64,000 bases of DNA from assembly GCA_949752735.1 (NCBI GenBank), contig OX457044.1:10359229-10423228 (forward strand), given 5' to 3'. The notes beneath the pieces are model-generated. The model was not told the DNA's origin. It worked only from the letters and a program-made list of their open reading frames with translations, and made no database searches. Of the stretch, positions 31,081 to 43,085 are shown in pieces. How positions within the stretch are numbered: the stretch's first letter is position 1; each line of letters starts with the position of its first letter. A program made the position numbers and the translations under genes. The stretch comes from Lumbricus terrestris (taxonomy: Eukaryota > Annelida > Clitellata > Crassiclitellata > Lumbricidae).

Positions 31081-31819
31081 ATTGTCATACCTATAGTGAA
31101 AATGTTTATTAGCACTAGCCTATGACTGCACTGCAGTTTAACTATTGCTGGATTTATGTATATACAGGATGCATGCTTCAATGTTTCATAACTTGACCTA
31201 TCAATAGTTTCAACTTTTCATGACTTGACGGATATAGCGTATACCGTAGAGTCAATTCAGGCCTTGTGGCTGTCAATGCAATTGCACCTGAGTGCACATA
31301 ACAAGATCGCACTTCGATAGCAGCAGGGCCTGATGCTACGTTTGTCAACTTCACATGATTTGCTGTAGACAAACTCTATAATGTGGCTTTGGCGCACACT
31401 GGTAAAGATTACTTTCTTCCATCACACTCCATCTGATGAAGGTGAAGATGATATCTGAGCATCAATATCTAGAAAAATGGGCATTTCCAAACTTAAAGCT
31501 TGGTAGTGAGCTCATAATGGAATGTTCCAAATGTAGAAAGTAAGTGGCAACATTCAAGTAGTTTATTCATGCATTCTTTCAGCTGATTGCTGCTAAATAT
31601 GTCATATCACATCCAGTTGTAGCATGAAGGACACTCAATTCTTCATAGTTACGTGATTTGGATGAGCTTCCGTTCCGCTGATGTTCCTGCCATCACCAAA
31701 ACACCGTTAAATATTATAAAGCAAACACATATGACCCGGCAGTGGACAACACCTTATCTTTTTTCACGTAACCACCAGCAACCGCTCTAGTCCATATCTC
31801 CAAATGTGGCTGTTGAGAG

Positions 31820-31963
31820 CATAGGCGCAAACACCCTATGGGACCCACGGGATGCGTCCCCCCAACCTTTGAGTGGTCCCCTAGCTTTATTATTATGGTC
31901 CCCCAACTTTTAGGACGTGATTCATTATGGTCCCCCAACTTTTAGGACGTGATAGCACCTATG
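31820..31963. mobile_element. 144-bp hAT MITE nested in foldback element
   Basis: Ends CATAGGCGC and GCACCTATG are flanked by perfect GTTGAGAG duplications (31812-31819, 31964-31971). The interior has two copies of TTATGGTCCCCCAACTTTTA followed by GGACGTGA. Confidence 0.8.
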
Positions 31964-32197
31964 GTTGAGAGCTGATTATATAGACAGGAATGTTCAAAGC
32001 TAGATCAGTCTTTCTTTAAAGCATAGAGCCTACCAAGAACATTCACCCAATTTTCTGACAACGAAGTATTTCAGGACTCCACACAGTGACAGAGTTGTGG
32101 TGGTAATTTACTGTATGATTTCACTTTTTAAAAGCAATGTCCACTATATCTTTCGAAGGCAATAATTACACTGGACAACAAATTTTAACTTTTTTTC

Positions 32198-32730
32198 TGC
32201 TTCCGAAAAATCTTTGACTGTTTACTATAGAATTTGACGTGCTGAACACGATGGTGTGCTCAGAATTGTTGTATCACGTAAGGTTTTTGAGAAAAACAAC
32301 ATTTAAGATTTTAATTTAAATGCTCATATTTTGCATATATTTACAATATACTATAAATTAATTTTTTTACTTCCGAAAAATCTTTGACTGTTTTCTATAG
32401 AATTTGACGTGCTGAACACGATGGTGTGCTCAGAGTTGTTGTATCACGTAAGGTTTTTGAGAAAAACAACATTTAAGATTTTAATTCAAATGCTCATATA
32501 TTGCATATATTTACAATATACTATAAATTAAAAAAAATTTACTTCCGAAAAATCTTTGACCGTTTTCTATAGAATTTGACGTGCTGAACACGATGGTGTG
32601 CTCAGAATTGTTGTATCACGTAAGGTTTTTGAGAAAAACAACATTTAAGATTTAATTTAACAACATTTAATTTAAATGCTCATATATTGCATATATTTAC
32701 AATATACTAAAAATTAATTTTTTTTACTTC
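32198..32730. repeat. 171-bp tandem repeat, three units
   Basis: TTCCGAAAAATCTTTGAC starts units at 32201, 32371 and 32543. Units are about 95% alike and include AATTTGACGTGCTGAACACG and TTGTTGTATCACGTAAGG. Confidence 0.92.
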
Positions 32731-33439
32731 TAACCGTCTCAAAATATATTATAGTTTAAAGCTTATCAGAAAATAAGCTGGCTAATTTGTTATGCATTTA
32801 CAAGCATATAAACAAAACTAAACTTTGGACCTGAGACATCAAACTACAGACAAGCTGATGTCAATTTCCTTAGTGGGATATGCATGTAGAGACCTATGCT
32901 GATAATCGGCTTTAATTGTGCTTAAAACTTTTGCAGGCAGATTCAACCCAGTATTAATGCATATGCAGACCCAAGTTTATTTATTAAGCAAAGATGAACA
33001 TTTATGTAAACTGTCCTAAGTGCAGGTCTGGATATACCTCAGTTACACGAAGCATATTATAACGTTATAACTGAAAAATATGGAAATATATAGAGAATTT
33101 GAAGATTTCTCAAAAACGTTACGTGATGGGACAATTTCAAGGTGATTTTCGTGATCAGCAGCAGAAACTGCATAAGAAACACCTGATAAAGTTCAGGAAG
33201 CAAAATCACTGTTGTCCAGTGTTATTAACCCTCTTGTAGTCAATCGAAAGTAGGCTACCTGTACACAGGTATCCACTGTATCTGTCAGGTCACCAAATGT
33301 CTTTGCGTTTGGAGGTTCCCTATAATTGCTTGAACCATTGCTTGTCCATCAATAATTTGTCTGCAACAGGTTGGATGAACTGCGTCGCGACTTATGGGCA
33401 TATCACAATATTTGGTCATGTCCCATACAATATGCGAGA

Positions 33440-33840
33440 TGTCTTGCATTGGCCCCCTTTACCGCAGCGGATTGCCTGCAGGGTCTGTGGGTTGCTTAGG
33501 TAGTGCCTTGATGGACTAGCCCCATAGCCCCCATTATGTCTGAAAGAACTCTTTTTTTCAACCTCGGATGTCCAGCGTCGATCTACTCTTCGGTTGGCGG
33601 ACCAAGATGAGCTGGTTCACTCACGGTCTGCCATTCGACATCACCTTTCATTCTCTGTAGTGGGTTCTAAAATCTGGAACGGGAATGGCCAACCCCTCTT
33701 CACAGCGCTTATTGCTTGCCCATGGGTCACTCCACTCTGTTCCTTAAGAATCTAAGAACTGTCCTATTTAGTTGTAGTTAAGTCGGGAGCGATTCCGGAC
33801 AGCCCACCTTGAAGAGACACTACGTAAAATATTCTAAATA
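33440..33840 (+). mobile_element. Decayed LINE 3' fragment inside foldback element
   Basis: Frames with ADQDELVHSRSAIRHHL and FSVVGSKIWN resemble the reverse transcriptase C-terminus, broken by stops. A diverged tail follows (GTCGGGAGCGATTCCGGACA to CTTGAAGAGACACTACGTAA). Confidence 0.7.
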
Positions 33841-34179
33841 AACAAATGCTATGACTCTGCTATAGAAATGCCGACTGGACAAGTTACTTTTGCAGAGAGA
33901 ATCCAATCCCATTGGTTTTGAGAAAAGTCCATGGCACAATCGTGTTTCCAGATCCATGGGACAGTCAGCTTGATACGATCTAATAAGGCACTGCATGATA
34001 TACCAAACTTCCTTTGTAATTTTTTCAGTGTTCTTTTGAAGAACACTCCTTGGTTTAAGACTTGCTGAAGGCATTTCGATAATTTGAATGATCATATCTG
34101 GTCAAATAAGGGAACATTGTAGATAAATTCAACTGTGCAGGTTTCAGATACCATCTTGCAAGGACCTGGCAACAAATTT

Positions 34180-34690
34180 GAATCAAGTTCCCATTGCATG
34201 CATGACTTCACTAACATCCATTTTGAAATTCTTGCTGCCATTTTGTTCGCCATTTTGGTTTCCAGGCAGTGCTATATATGTCACATTGGTTTCATCACAT
34301 GCCTTAGCCTCGAAAATGTTGATTTAAACCCTGAAATCATGATTTAGTTGCATATATGTCTTCACTTACGACCATTTTAAGATTTTGTCCGCCATCTTGG
34401 TTTCCGCGCAATGCCACATATGTTACCTTGCTTCCATTGCATTCCTTGACCCCGAAAATGTTGATTTAGACCCTGAAATCATGATTCCACTGCATACATA
34501 ACTTCACTTACAGCCATTTTAAGATTCTGGCCACCAGTTTGTCCACCATTTTGATTTTCTTGCAGTGCTACATATGTGTATTTGGTTCCATTGTATTCCT
34601 TGCACCCTATAATCTTAATTTAGAGTCTAAAATCGTGTTCCTGTCACATACAATACTTTACTTATAGCCATTTGAAGCCATTTGTCCGCC
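34180..34690. repeat. Inverted partner array in right arm
   Basis: The same 154-bp units occur in reverse orientation (GTCCGCCATCTTGGTTTC and GCCATTTTAAGATTTTGTCC), about four units. The unit number differs from the left arm, which implies gain or loss after or during arm formation. Confidence 0.85.
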
Positions 34691-35437
34691 ATCTTGTTTT
34701 CCCATTGAACGGCCAAAAATCCAGCTTGCTAACAGCGATTTTCGTTTTCAGCAGGGTCAAATTAGTCTAGAAACACCGGTTAGCAAATTGTTACATGATT
34801 TGCTTCTAGCAGTGCCATTTTGAGATTCCAAGCCTGGTCTATATTTGCTAGCTAAAATTTTCAAACTGTTATGGTTTACTGTTTAAATTTGAACAGAATT
34901 TAACTATAATGTAGTCAAATGCCATTGGATGACTATATACAATGTTATACATGTAAGATAATACAGAGTTATAAATATTTTAATGCGTAAGACTTACATC
35001 ATAATAATTATTACACATTTATTTTGCGTAGGTACATTTTGCTGATACCCCTCCCCTCTCCCCGGACACACCCTATGCAAGTCGCCTAAATCCCGTGACC
35101 CTCCCCACCGTACATACGTAACATAATGAACAGCCCAACATATTCGCCCTCTTCATGCGATATATCTTGGCAATAATTCACGCTGTAGTGGCGGCAGAAA
35201 GTCAACTGATAAGCCGACCGAGTCGGACCGACGACCAGATGGCTTTTAACGTCCAATCAATAATATTGGAGAATAATTGTCCTGCGCGGCACAGAATGCG
35301 TTGTAGACGGGGTCCACATAAATTTAGCTAAAAGGAAAAGGTTTCAGCCAGTTAGATACGCACAAGGAATGTACACGGAAACATGAAGAAGGTTTACAAG
35401 ATGCTTCTTAAAAACGCTTCAAAATAAATAGGTGTAG

Positions 35438-35780
35438 GTGTTCAATGCAGAATTTATGAAACAATATAATGTATTAAGACAATCATTAGTTATCAAAACA
35501 ACTCTGTCAGACCGAGTCATTCAAGGAAGACTCCAATGGTTTGGACAAGAATTCCACACAAATATTCCTTTCACTCGATCTGCAACAATGCAGAGCCGTT
35601 CGTTCTCTGTGGTTGGTCTAACAAACTGGAATGGTCTTCCCTTGACTATGCGACACCTCCCAAGCCGTTCTCAATTTCACAAACTGTTGAAGACTGTTTT
35701 TTTTCGCTTGATCTCGGCCGGGAGTGCCTGTGAGTAGGTACCTTGAAGGGGTGCTATATAAATTATTGATTGATTGAAGT
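35438..35780 (+). mobile_element. LINE 3' fragment with the SINE-type tail
   Basis: The frame has RLQWFGQEFHTNIPFTRSAT, RSFSVVGLTNWNGLPLTMR and FHKLLKTVFFRL, the C-terminus of an L2/CR1-like reverse transcriptase. It is followed directly by CCGGGAGTGCCTGTGAGTAG, TTGAAGGGGTGCTATATAAA and (ATTG)n. This copy shows that the tail on the SINEs belongs to this LINE family. Confidence 0.88.
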
Positions 35781-36112
35781 AATGCACTACGTATGAAAAA
35801 AGAAGCAAAGCCAGACCAAGACTATACACCGGATAGAGTAGACAATATAGATGAAGACCTAACATCAGTTGGACTATCAGAGAGGGAAGGGGAGTGAGAG
35901 GTGGAATGCCATCTTATCTAGAAGATCCTCACAGAGCGATCCAATTAATAAAGATAACACATCAATGGATCCGTTGCATTCCGGAATCATAATCAACGGA
36001 TTAAACAGGGAGTGCATTGGGAGTGTCAGCCAGTGCCATGACGTGAATGGGAAGGAGGTGGGTGGACACACACGCACACACGCACACAAACAGCATCTGT
36101 AAAGCGAGAAGA
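35781..36112. other. Intergenic, no recognised feature
   Basis: Short open frames only. Confidence 0.5.
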
Positions 36113-36440
36113 AGACAAAGATACACAGAGAGACAAAGAGAGACAGACAGATAAAGAGAGACAGACAGAGACATTGAGAGAGAGACAGAGACAGAGGGAG
36201 ATACAGACAGAGACATGGAGAGATAGATAGAGAGACACTGATACAGACAGAGAATGAGACAGAGAGAGAAAGAGGGAGACAGAGAGAGAAATCTTGAGAA
36301 AGATAGGGGAAGATGGACAGAAACACACAGACAGACAGAGACAGAGAGAGAAAGCGAGAGACAGGAAAGACAGTGAAGGAGGGAAAAATATCGCGAAAGA
36401 TGGAGAGACAAACAGACAGACAGACAAACAGACAGAAGGA
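36113..36440. repeat. (GACAGA)n purine-rich satellite
   Basis: GACAGA/GAGAGA words on the plus strand. Open frames on both strands are artefacts. Confidence 0.9.
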
Positions 36441-36732
36441 AGGACTGCTGGTCTGTCCTATCCAGATCTTATCAAGATCCATTTTCCACCTGGATCGCAT
36501 TGCTTTCCAAAGGGATAAATGCTCTAACTGAGTCACGCTGAAGGGCTGCCCAGGAGAGCTGGAAGTGGAAAAAATAATGCAGAGATAAAAATATGGAAAG
36601 GAGTAGAATATGGTGGAGGAGAAGGAAGAAGAAGAGGAGGAAGAGGAGAAGCAGTGGAAAAGAAGTAGCTACATGTATTTAGCTTTTTTATTTTCTTACC
36701 AGCTGAAAGAATGGAAACCACTGGCGTCTGTT

Positions 36733-36900
36733 TGTCTGTCTCTCTCCCTCTCTCTGTCTGCCTGTCTTTCTCTCTCCCTCTCTCTGTCTGTCTTTCTCTC
36801 TCCCTCTCTCTGTCTGTGTCTCTCCCTCTCTCTATCTGTCTGTGTCTCTCCCTCTGCATCTCTCTGTTTATATATATATATATATACACACACATATGTA
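36733..36900. repeat. (CTCTCTCTGTCTGT)n and (TA)n repeats
   Basis: Pyrimidine-rich 24-30 bp units followed by a TA run and CACACA. Confidence 0.88.
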
Positions 36901-37660
36901 TATTCCTGTTTTATCATTTTTATGATGATTAAATACAGATGCTGTGAAACTAACGAAAAACATCTGTATTAAACGACCCTCACTTTGCCTGTATATGCAC
37001 AACTACAAATAGATTATACACAAATATACATACATGCACAAATATTTATATATACATATAAATATAGGTATAAGTATAACATACAGAAACTATTTAAGTA
37101 GAATCTGCAAATGGAAAAAACTTTACATGTGACAAAGTGTGAGAAGAGTTGGCTGTTTTCTGATAAAATAATCAAAAAGTTGCTCAGATCTGTTGAATGG
37201 ATTGAGGGACAGATGAATATAGATGAAAGCCATAGGATGGATAGATGGAAAGATGATTGGATGGATTGGGTGATAAGGTCATCACAGCAAAGTTAAAGTT
37301 TGATTCCATGTCAGAGAAAATCTCCATACATGCAGCTGTAGATGTATTGCTCCTAGAGATAGTTCCAACCATGGTTGTGGTCATGGACTTCGTGGAAACG
37401 GTGGTGGATGGTGGATAGGGGATACAGAAACTGAGGTAGAAGTTTTAAAAAGAGGGGAAAGGTCGTAGGGGTCGTAGCCATTTAAGTCCCTCCCCTACTG
37501 CAGAAAGTGATGCATAATCAGCCACAGACAGAGAGGACATTGTTATAGGAGGAGAAAGTGGAGGAGGAGGAGAAGGAGGCAGGGCTTTACACATCAGCTG
37601 CAGCCAGCTGCTGTCTGGTCTTCAGGCGGATGAGTTCAGCCTACATCACTCACTCTGCTG
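36901..37660. other. Intergenic, no recognised feature
   Basis: AT-rich, then GGATGGAT-like stretch 37195-37270 and purine-rich 37540-37580. Confidence 0.5.
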
Positions 37661-38140
37661 TAGAGAGACTGAGAGACAGACAGAAAGAGACAGCAGACAG
37701 CCAGAGACAGACAAACAGAGACAGACAGAGAGACATAGAGATAGACATATAGAGACAGGCAGATAAACAGACAAATAGAGAGACATAGAGACAAACAGAG
37801 AGACAGCCATATAGACACAGAGAAACAGAGAGACAGACAAAGAGACAGACAAACAGATAGACAGACAAAGACAAACAGAGAGACAGACAAAGACAAACAG
37901 AGAGACAGACAAAGACAAACAGAGAGACAGACAAAGACAGTGAGAGATGGACAGAGAGGCAGAGACACTAAAGAAGCCTTCAAATGAGGGGTGGGGTGGG
38001 TATAAATGGAAGAGAAGGCAAATGCATCAATCCCTTCAGCTGTTCTTGGCATAAGCCACATGGATGCATCATACAAACAGAGAGACGGACACACAGACAC
38101 GGACAAAGACAGACAGGCAGACGGATGAACAGACACACAG
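37661..38140. repeat. (GACA)n/(GACAAA)n satellite
   Basis: AGAGACAGACAAAGACAAAC units, 22 bp in the distal part (37860-37935). Not coding. Confidence 0.9.
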
Positions 38141-38244
38141 ACAACAGGTGCTATATTTAGACTTATGACTTGTAGCTAAGTCTCCTCCAGACAAAGTCAC
38201 TCCCTCCACAGACCCCCTCCCCCTCTCTGTTTCCCATTCATCTT

Positions 38245-38375
38245 GGTCTCTCTCTCTCTCTCCTCTCTCTTATCACTCTGTCTGTCTGTCCCTCTCTTTC
38301 TCTGTCTCTCTCTCTCTTTCTCTCCTATCTCTTATCACTCTGTCTGTCTGTCCCTCTCTTTCTCTGTCTCTCCCC
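38245..38375. repeat. 60-bp tandem pyrimidine repeat
   Basis: TCTCTTATCACTCTGTCTGT followed by CCCTCTCTTTCTCTGTCTCT is present twice (38267 and 38328). Confidence 0.85.
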
Positions 38376-39028
38376 ACTCCCTTTGGACTCTCAGATAAAC
38401 AACCTTCCCCATATACAAGGGCGTTCCTATAGGAGAGGCAATGAAATGCCACATGAGGAAGAAGAAGAGAGATAGAGGCTGATGATAACTGATATCTAAG
38501 CACACATATTCCCCACAGTCCCTCAAGCTACAACTGCATTCATCCATTGAAAGCACCCATCCATTCAATAAACTCACTCATCCATGTTAAGTACTTAACC
38601 ATATAGTACTGCACACTTATCCATCCAATTCACTGATTTACAATTAAACAACTTATCTCTCTCTTCTACCCATTTCCAGCTAAAATGCATCTCCACTGCA
38701 ATTAACCTTCCAGCATATTGGACATTGCATATACTGGATAGACAATAAACATAATATACATAAGTACATAACAATTCTTTCACTGACATAAAGGGAACAA
38801 TGGACTTGACTTGGATCAAAGACAATGGAGACTAATTTTATTGGCACCACTGAAGACAAGTAGGATCTAGGCATCCACACACACAAACAGAGATGGATAT
38901 AAAGAAAGATACAAACACAAAACGCAACAAGACGGTGCATAATCTCTACAATGGAAAGTCTACTCTGGTGCATAGCTACAACGGTGTTTGGCAGTGATGC
39001 CAAACACTGTCTAAGGTCACTCACTGTC
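38376..39028. other. Intergenic, no recognised feature
   Basis: CATCCATT words at 38540-38640; no gene recognised. Confidence 0.5.
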
Positions 39029-39530
39029 TAAGGTCACTCACTGTCTGACCCTACCCATTGTCTGAGCATACACATTGTCTGAGGACATCTACTGTATGAT
39101 GCCACCCACTATTTTAGGACACACATAGTTTCAGGCCACCCACTATTTTAGGACACACACAGCTTCAGGCCACCCACTATTTTAGGACACACATAATTTC
39201 AGGCCACCCACTATTTTTGGACACACGTAGTTTCAGGCCACCAACTATTATAGGGCACACATAATTTAAGGCCACCCACTATTTTAGAACACACATAGTT
39301 TCAGGCTACCCACTAGTTCAGGATACACATAGTTTCAGGCCACCAACTATTATAGGACCCACATAATTTCAGGTCACACACTATTTTAGGACACACATAG
39401 TTTCAGGCCACCCACTATTTTAGGACACACATAATTTCAGGCCACCCACTATTTTAGGACACACATAATTTCAGGCCACCCACTATTTTAGGACACACAT
39501 AGTTTCAGGTCACCCACTGTCTGAGGCTAT
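39029..39530. repeat. 34-bp satellite
   Basis: About 14 copies of CACTATTTTAGGACACACAT followed by AGTTTCAGGCCACC, with a 34-bp period at 39108, 39142 and 39176. The first units (CACTGTCTGAGG) are diverged, as in an array grown from its centre. Confidence 0.94.
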
Positions 39531-40324
39531 TCAATTCAACTCACCTGTCTATAAATAATAGAGCTCCTGGGTAACTATAGGACAACACACAACACATACT
39601 AAACTCAAATGACCATTAACCATTCAGTTTCTACACTCATCCAAAGGCTACCGGCGGCCAACGTAAAATTCTTGCGGCATTATGTCATTCAATTCTTCGT
39701 AAAGCCCTTGCCTTCGTCCAGTGAATTAGAAGGTGACTAAAGCGATTAGGCCAACAAATAGTCAACAAATAAGCCAACAAAACGTGGCATTTATTTCTGA
39801 CATACTAAACACACAACTGTCGAGTAGAGATCACCTCCCACCGACCCCCTGTTGCTAAAAGCTGTCAATCAAATACTCCAGCTGAGTTATAAGTTCTCAT
39901 CACAATTATCACATGGACCATACATGAGTATGAGTAAGTTGATCATTGCATGATAACACTAATAATATAATCATCATTCTCATCAGTTCCAAGTCCTAGC
40001 CAATTGGCCGGATTTCGGCGGCGTTGGGTAAGAATAAACGATCCTCATTGACTTTGGTGATGTGTTTAGTTGTGTTAAGTGAACACTGTTATTCGTAGTG
40101 TGAGTCCAAGTGACGTAAATAATTGTCCTAATTTATGTTGCCTGTCCAACGTAGTCTTTGTCTGCCTTTGCTTTGTTTTCCTTTGAATCTGGTATGTAAT
40201 GTATGATGTGGAATTCTTCGGTCAACTCGCATTCTCTGTCTCTGTCTCTCTCTCTCTCTAAACCATCGGAGTCTTTGTTGAACAACTTAGAAAGCAGGGT
40301 TGTTAGAACTTGTTTTGGTTTTTT
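39531..40324. other. Intergenic, no recognised feature
   Basis: Contains a short (TCTC)n at 40235-40260. Nothing else recognised. Confidence 0.5.
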
Positions 40325-40535
40325 GCTTCTATGTGCACTTGCTACAGAACCCCTTCCAGATTCCTACTCAGGAGCGCTCCCGACTACAGCGCAGACACTG
40401 AATTGGAGTTTTGTTCGAGCAAGTGCGAGTGAAGAACATGCCCAAGGTCCCTACATGGTGGCTTGAGGTGGATTCGAACCTGCAACCCTCCGACTGCAAG
40501 GCAACAAACATACCCACTACACCACCGCGCCCCAC
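40325..40535 (-). mobile_element. tRNA-derived SINE copy 2
   Basis: Head GGGGCGCGGTGGTGTAGTGG and B box (plus GGTGGATTCGAACCTGC), with a diverged LINE-type tail (plus CTACAGAACCCCTTCCAGAT). Same orientation as the other copies. Confidence 0.85.
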
Positions 40536-40689
40536 TGATCATTGTGGAACATTTAAACTGAATTTGTGAGAGCGCCAAGTCAATTGAATCAAATACACCA
40601 AAGCAGAATCTGACCAGAGGCAAGAAGCATTAGCTTCCGAATGGTTCGAACCCACCCACATATTACGCAGGCAAAAAAATTGCATCTTC

Positions 40690-41095
40690 ATCTCCCCCTC
40701 TCCCCTGTTGCAACTCAGTGGAACCCTCATGTGTACTTAAAAATAAACTTCTCTGCTGCCGTACAAAGTTAATCATATGCAAGCCAACATTTGCTAACTG
40801 TTATAATATGGCTTACTGTTTATACATTTATAAACAGAATCATATTATTTTATTTGATAATTATGCATTCAGATGTCATCGGACGACTATAGATAATATG
40901 GAGTCATAAATAGGCACAAATAGTCATAAATAGTCAAATTAATGCGGATGTCATAATCAGAAATTTATCTATTCTGCCTATGTACATTCGGTGGAGACCC
41001 CTCCCGCCGTACGCACGTCTCACTCATATGCAAGTCGCCCAAATCCAGTGTGACCCTCCCCTCAATGCGTTCGTGACATGGACTGCCCCTTCTTC
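40690..41095 (+). repeat. Dispersed repeat X, copy 3
   Basis: GCTTACTGTTTATACATTTA, ATGCGGATGTCATAATCAGA, CAAGTCGCCCAAATCCAGTG and GTGACATGGACTGCCCC align in order with copies 1, 2 and 4. Confidence 0.7.
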
Positions 41096-41319
41096 TACAT
41101 GAAGTGTTGCATAACATCGATAATGACACAACAGTGCAACCATTCCACGACAACAGTGCAGGCTACGTGCCAAGTGCGCAAGAACTGTACGTGTTCTACA
41201 TCACGTACAGCACTTGAGGTGGCAGCAGATAAAACGTGATGCCGCTAAAAAACACAAAGGGACCTCACTGAAACGGGGCTTAAAACACAAACGCAGGTTC
41301 CACTGGCAGATGCTCATGA

Positions 41320-41455
41320 GTAATGGACTCAAGAGGTGCTATATAAATCTCAGCAGTGAATTGAATAAGTCACTGAGTGAGTATTCATTCATTCATTCAA
41401 GAATTTATATAGCTCCTCTTCAAGGCGACTACTCAGAAGCGCTCCCGACTCTATC
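41320..41455 (-). mobile_element. LINE tails, head to head
   Basis: A short sense tail (GAGGTGCTATATAAATCTCA) is followed by (ATTC)n and an antisense tail (TTATATAGCTCCTCTTCAAG to AGAAGCGCTCCCGACTC). Confidence 0.7.
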
Positions 41456-41504
41456 AAGGCAAATATCACAGTTTTCGAGTTGAATGGAAAAAATGCTTAA
41501 GTAA

Positions 41505-41645
41505 TAACTGGGCCAGGAAGCAGACATAGCTCTTGTGGGAGCCCATTCCCGACAACTGGACCACTATGGAAAAGGCTCAATTCTGCATAGTTGCAGTTTG
41601 TGCACATGGAACCAAGAGCGCCCCTTCTGTGCAGAACGCATGGGC
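41505..41645 (-). mobile_element. Decayed LINE reverse transcriptase C-terminal piece
   Basis: Plus GGGAGCCCATTCCCGACAAC and GGAAAAGGCTCAATTCTGCA recur at 56780-56825. Read on the minus strand they correspond to the MQNLAFSVVG..W-type motif of the LINE C-terminus. Confidence 0.6.
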
Positions 41646-43085
41646 TTGTATACCCATGGAGTAACAGAGCACTCACAGGCAGTGTGGCAACACCAAGCTG
41701 ACATTGCTGATCCTAAACTCAATTGATGCGCTGTCGAGTAGGAAGCCAGTGTAATGTATCCAGCATCTAGCTTGAGACAACGTCCAAATTTAGGGATAAA
41801 TTTGTCCAATTGGATGTGCTGCAGAGCATTTCACACTCAGTCCAGGTACACTATTTGATTGGGTCGCAGGCCAGAGAAGAGTGACAAGCAACAGTCAAGG
41901 TGGGCTGTAATGAAAGAATGGAATAGATCTATTATATACTGACTATGTGAACATAGAAGTACCACTGATCATGCATTCCAACAGTTAACAGCCTGCGTCA
42001 GAGAGAACAGCACGCAATAATACGCCCAAGCATCCATGCACACACACACACTGAACACACCCAGACATAAAATGCCTTCCTCCCAGCTCTAATCAAGATT
42101 CCTTCATTCCCATTAACGACCCACAATTATTATCAGCACTTAATTGTCAATTAGGTTATGAATATAAATATTAATAATCTTGAGTCAATTATGCCATATA
42201 CTATTAATAGCCTTTTGGAGATCTTGGTCCACACAAGACCATCCTCAAATGGTTTTATCAGAACCAAGGTGGTTAGGGTGGTGATGGGAATGATGATGAT
42301 ATGATGGTTGTGATGGTGATAATGGTGATGGAATTGTGGTGGTGATCCAGCATAGTCTTGGTCTGCCTTTGTTTCCAGCACAATAACATATGGTGTACAA
42401 ACCAAATCACTACTTTGGCAATGCCTTATTCATAATTAACAGCACAACATAAGTCAGTTCTTAAGGTACAAAAATAGAACTCCAAGGTCCATTATAACCA
42501 TCCAGGGGCTATTAAGCAGTATTAAGGTATTAGGTCTGCATCAAGGGTTCTGCCAAGGGGACTGGCAGCTGCCAGTTGACCTTAAACAATGGAAACTATT
42601 ATCTTGGGTCCACAGAACAATACATCACTGTGACTCAGCACCAACCCCCAACCCTAGCTGAGAATAAAGAACCCAACAGGATTGATTTTCATAATTAAAA
42701 GAGACCCCACACACGGCCCACAGCAGGAAACACAATTGAGACAGATGTGCAAACAACTTCAAAGGGAGACAAACAACTAATTGCTGGCGGTGTTTTTACT
42801 CCATAATATGGAATATCTCTTAGAATTAATTATATCTTTATTATAAATCTTCTTTCCTAAGCTGTCTCAAGCCCAACTCACTTCAAAAACAATCTGAAAT
42901 GACTACTCACTGTCTGTCATCAACTAAACATGCTACTCAACTGAAATTTTATTCTTCAGATTGCACAGCACTGACTGATTTGATACAATGTGATGTATCT
43001 ACTCATCTATTACAAACACAGGCTGGCAAACTGCAACCTGGTAAATTAAGACAGACAAAATAAAACTACTGGTACAAGAAAGTAA
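41646..43085. other. Intergenic, no recognised feature
   Basis: ATG/GTGATG-rich stretch 42270-42350; otherwise no features. Confidence 0.5.

Larger units (their letters stand above)
29851..34840. mobile_element. 5-kb foldback element with long inverted arms
   Basis: The left end AGACAAGGCTTGAAATTCTA mirrors the right end (reverse complement AGACCAGGCTTGGAATCTCA). From 29890 to about 30020 the arms look virtually identical in inverse orientation. Left arm 29851 to about 31080 holds seven tandem units; right arm about 34180 to 34840 holds roughly four. The middle has a 171-bp tandem triplet, a hAT MITE and a decayed LINE. No transposase is present. The architecture resembles foldback elements such as the sea urchin TU family (known class; sequence relation not tested). 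Confidence 0.8.
29620..35130 (+). repeat. Dispersed repeat X, copy 2, split by the foldback element
   Basis: The 5' part (29620-29850: CGTATTTTCGATCC, TTTTGTTGACCC, TAGGCTACTGTTTATTTTTGC) resumes at 34841 (TTTGCTAGCTAAAATTTTCAAACTG through ATAATGAACAGCCC at 35130). This shows that the 5-kb element inserted into an existing copy of repeat X. Confidence 0.7.

Noticed and set aside
29851..34840. Polinton/Maverick or a CRISPR-like array
   Set aside because: Too short and without viral-type genes for a Polinton. The 154-bp units are adjacent tandem repeats in inverted arms, with no short repeats separated by unique spacers, and the genome is animal.
36001..38136. Serine/leucine-rich frames on both strands
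   Set aside because: Derived from GACAGA/TCTGTC satellites; no conserved domain.
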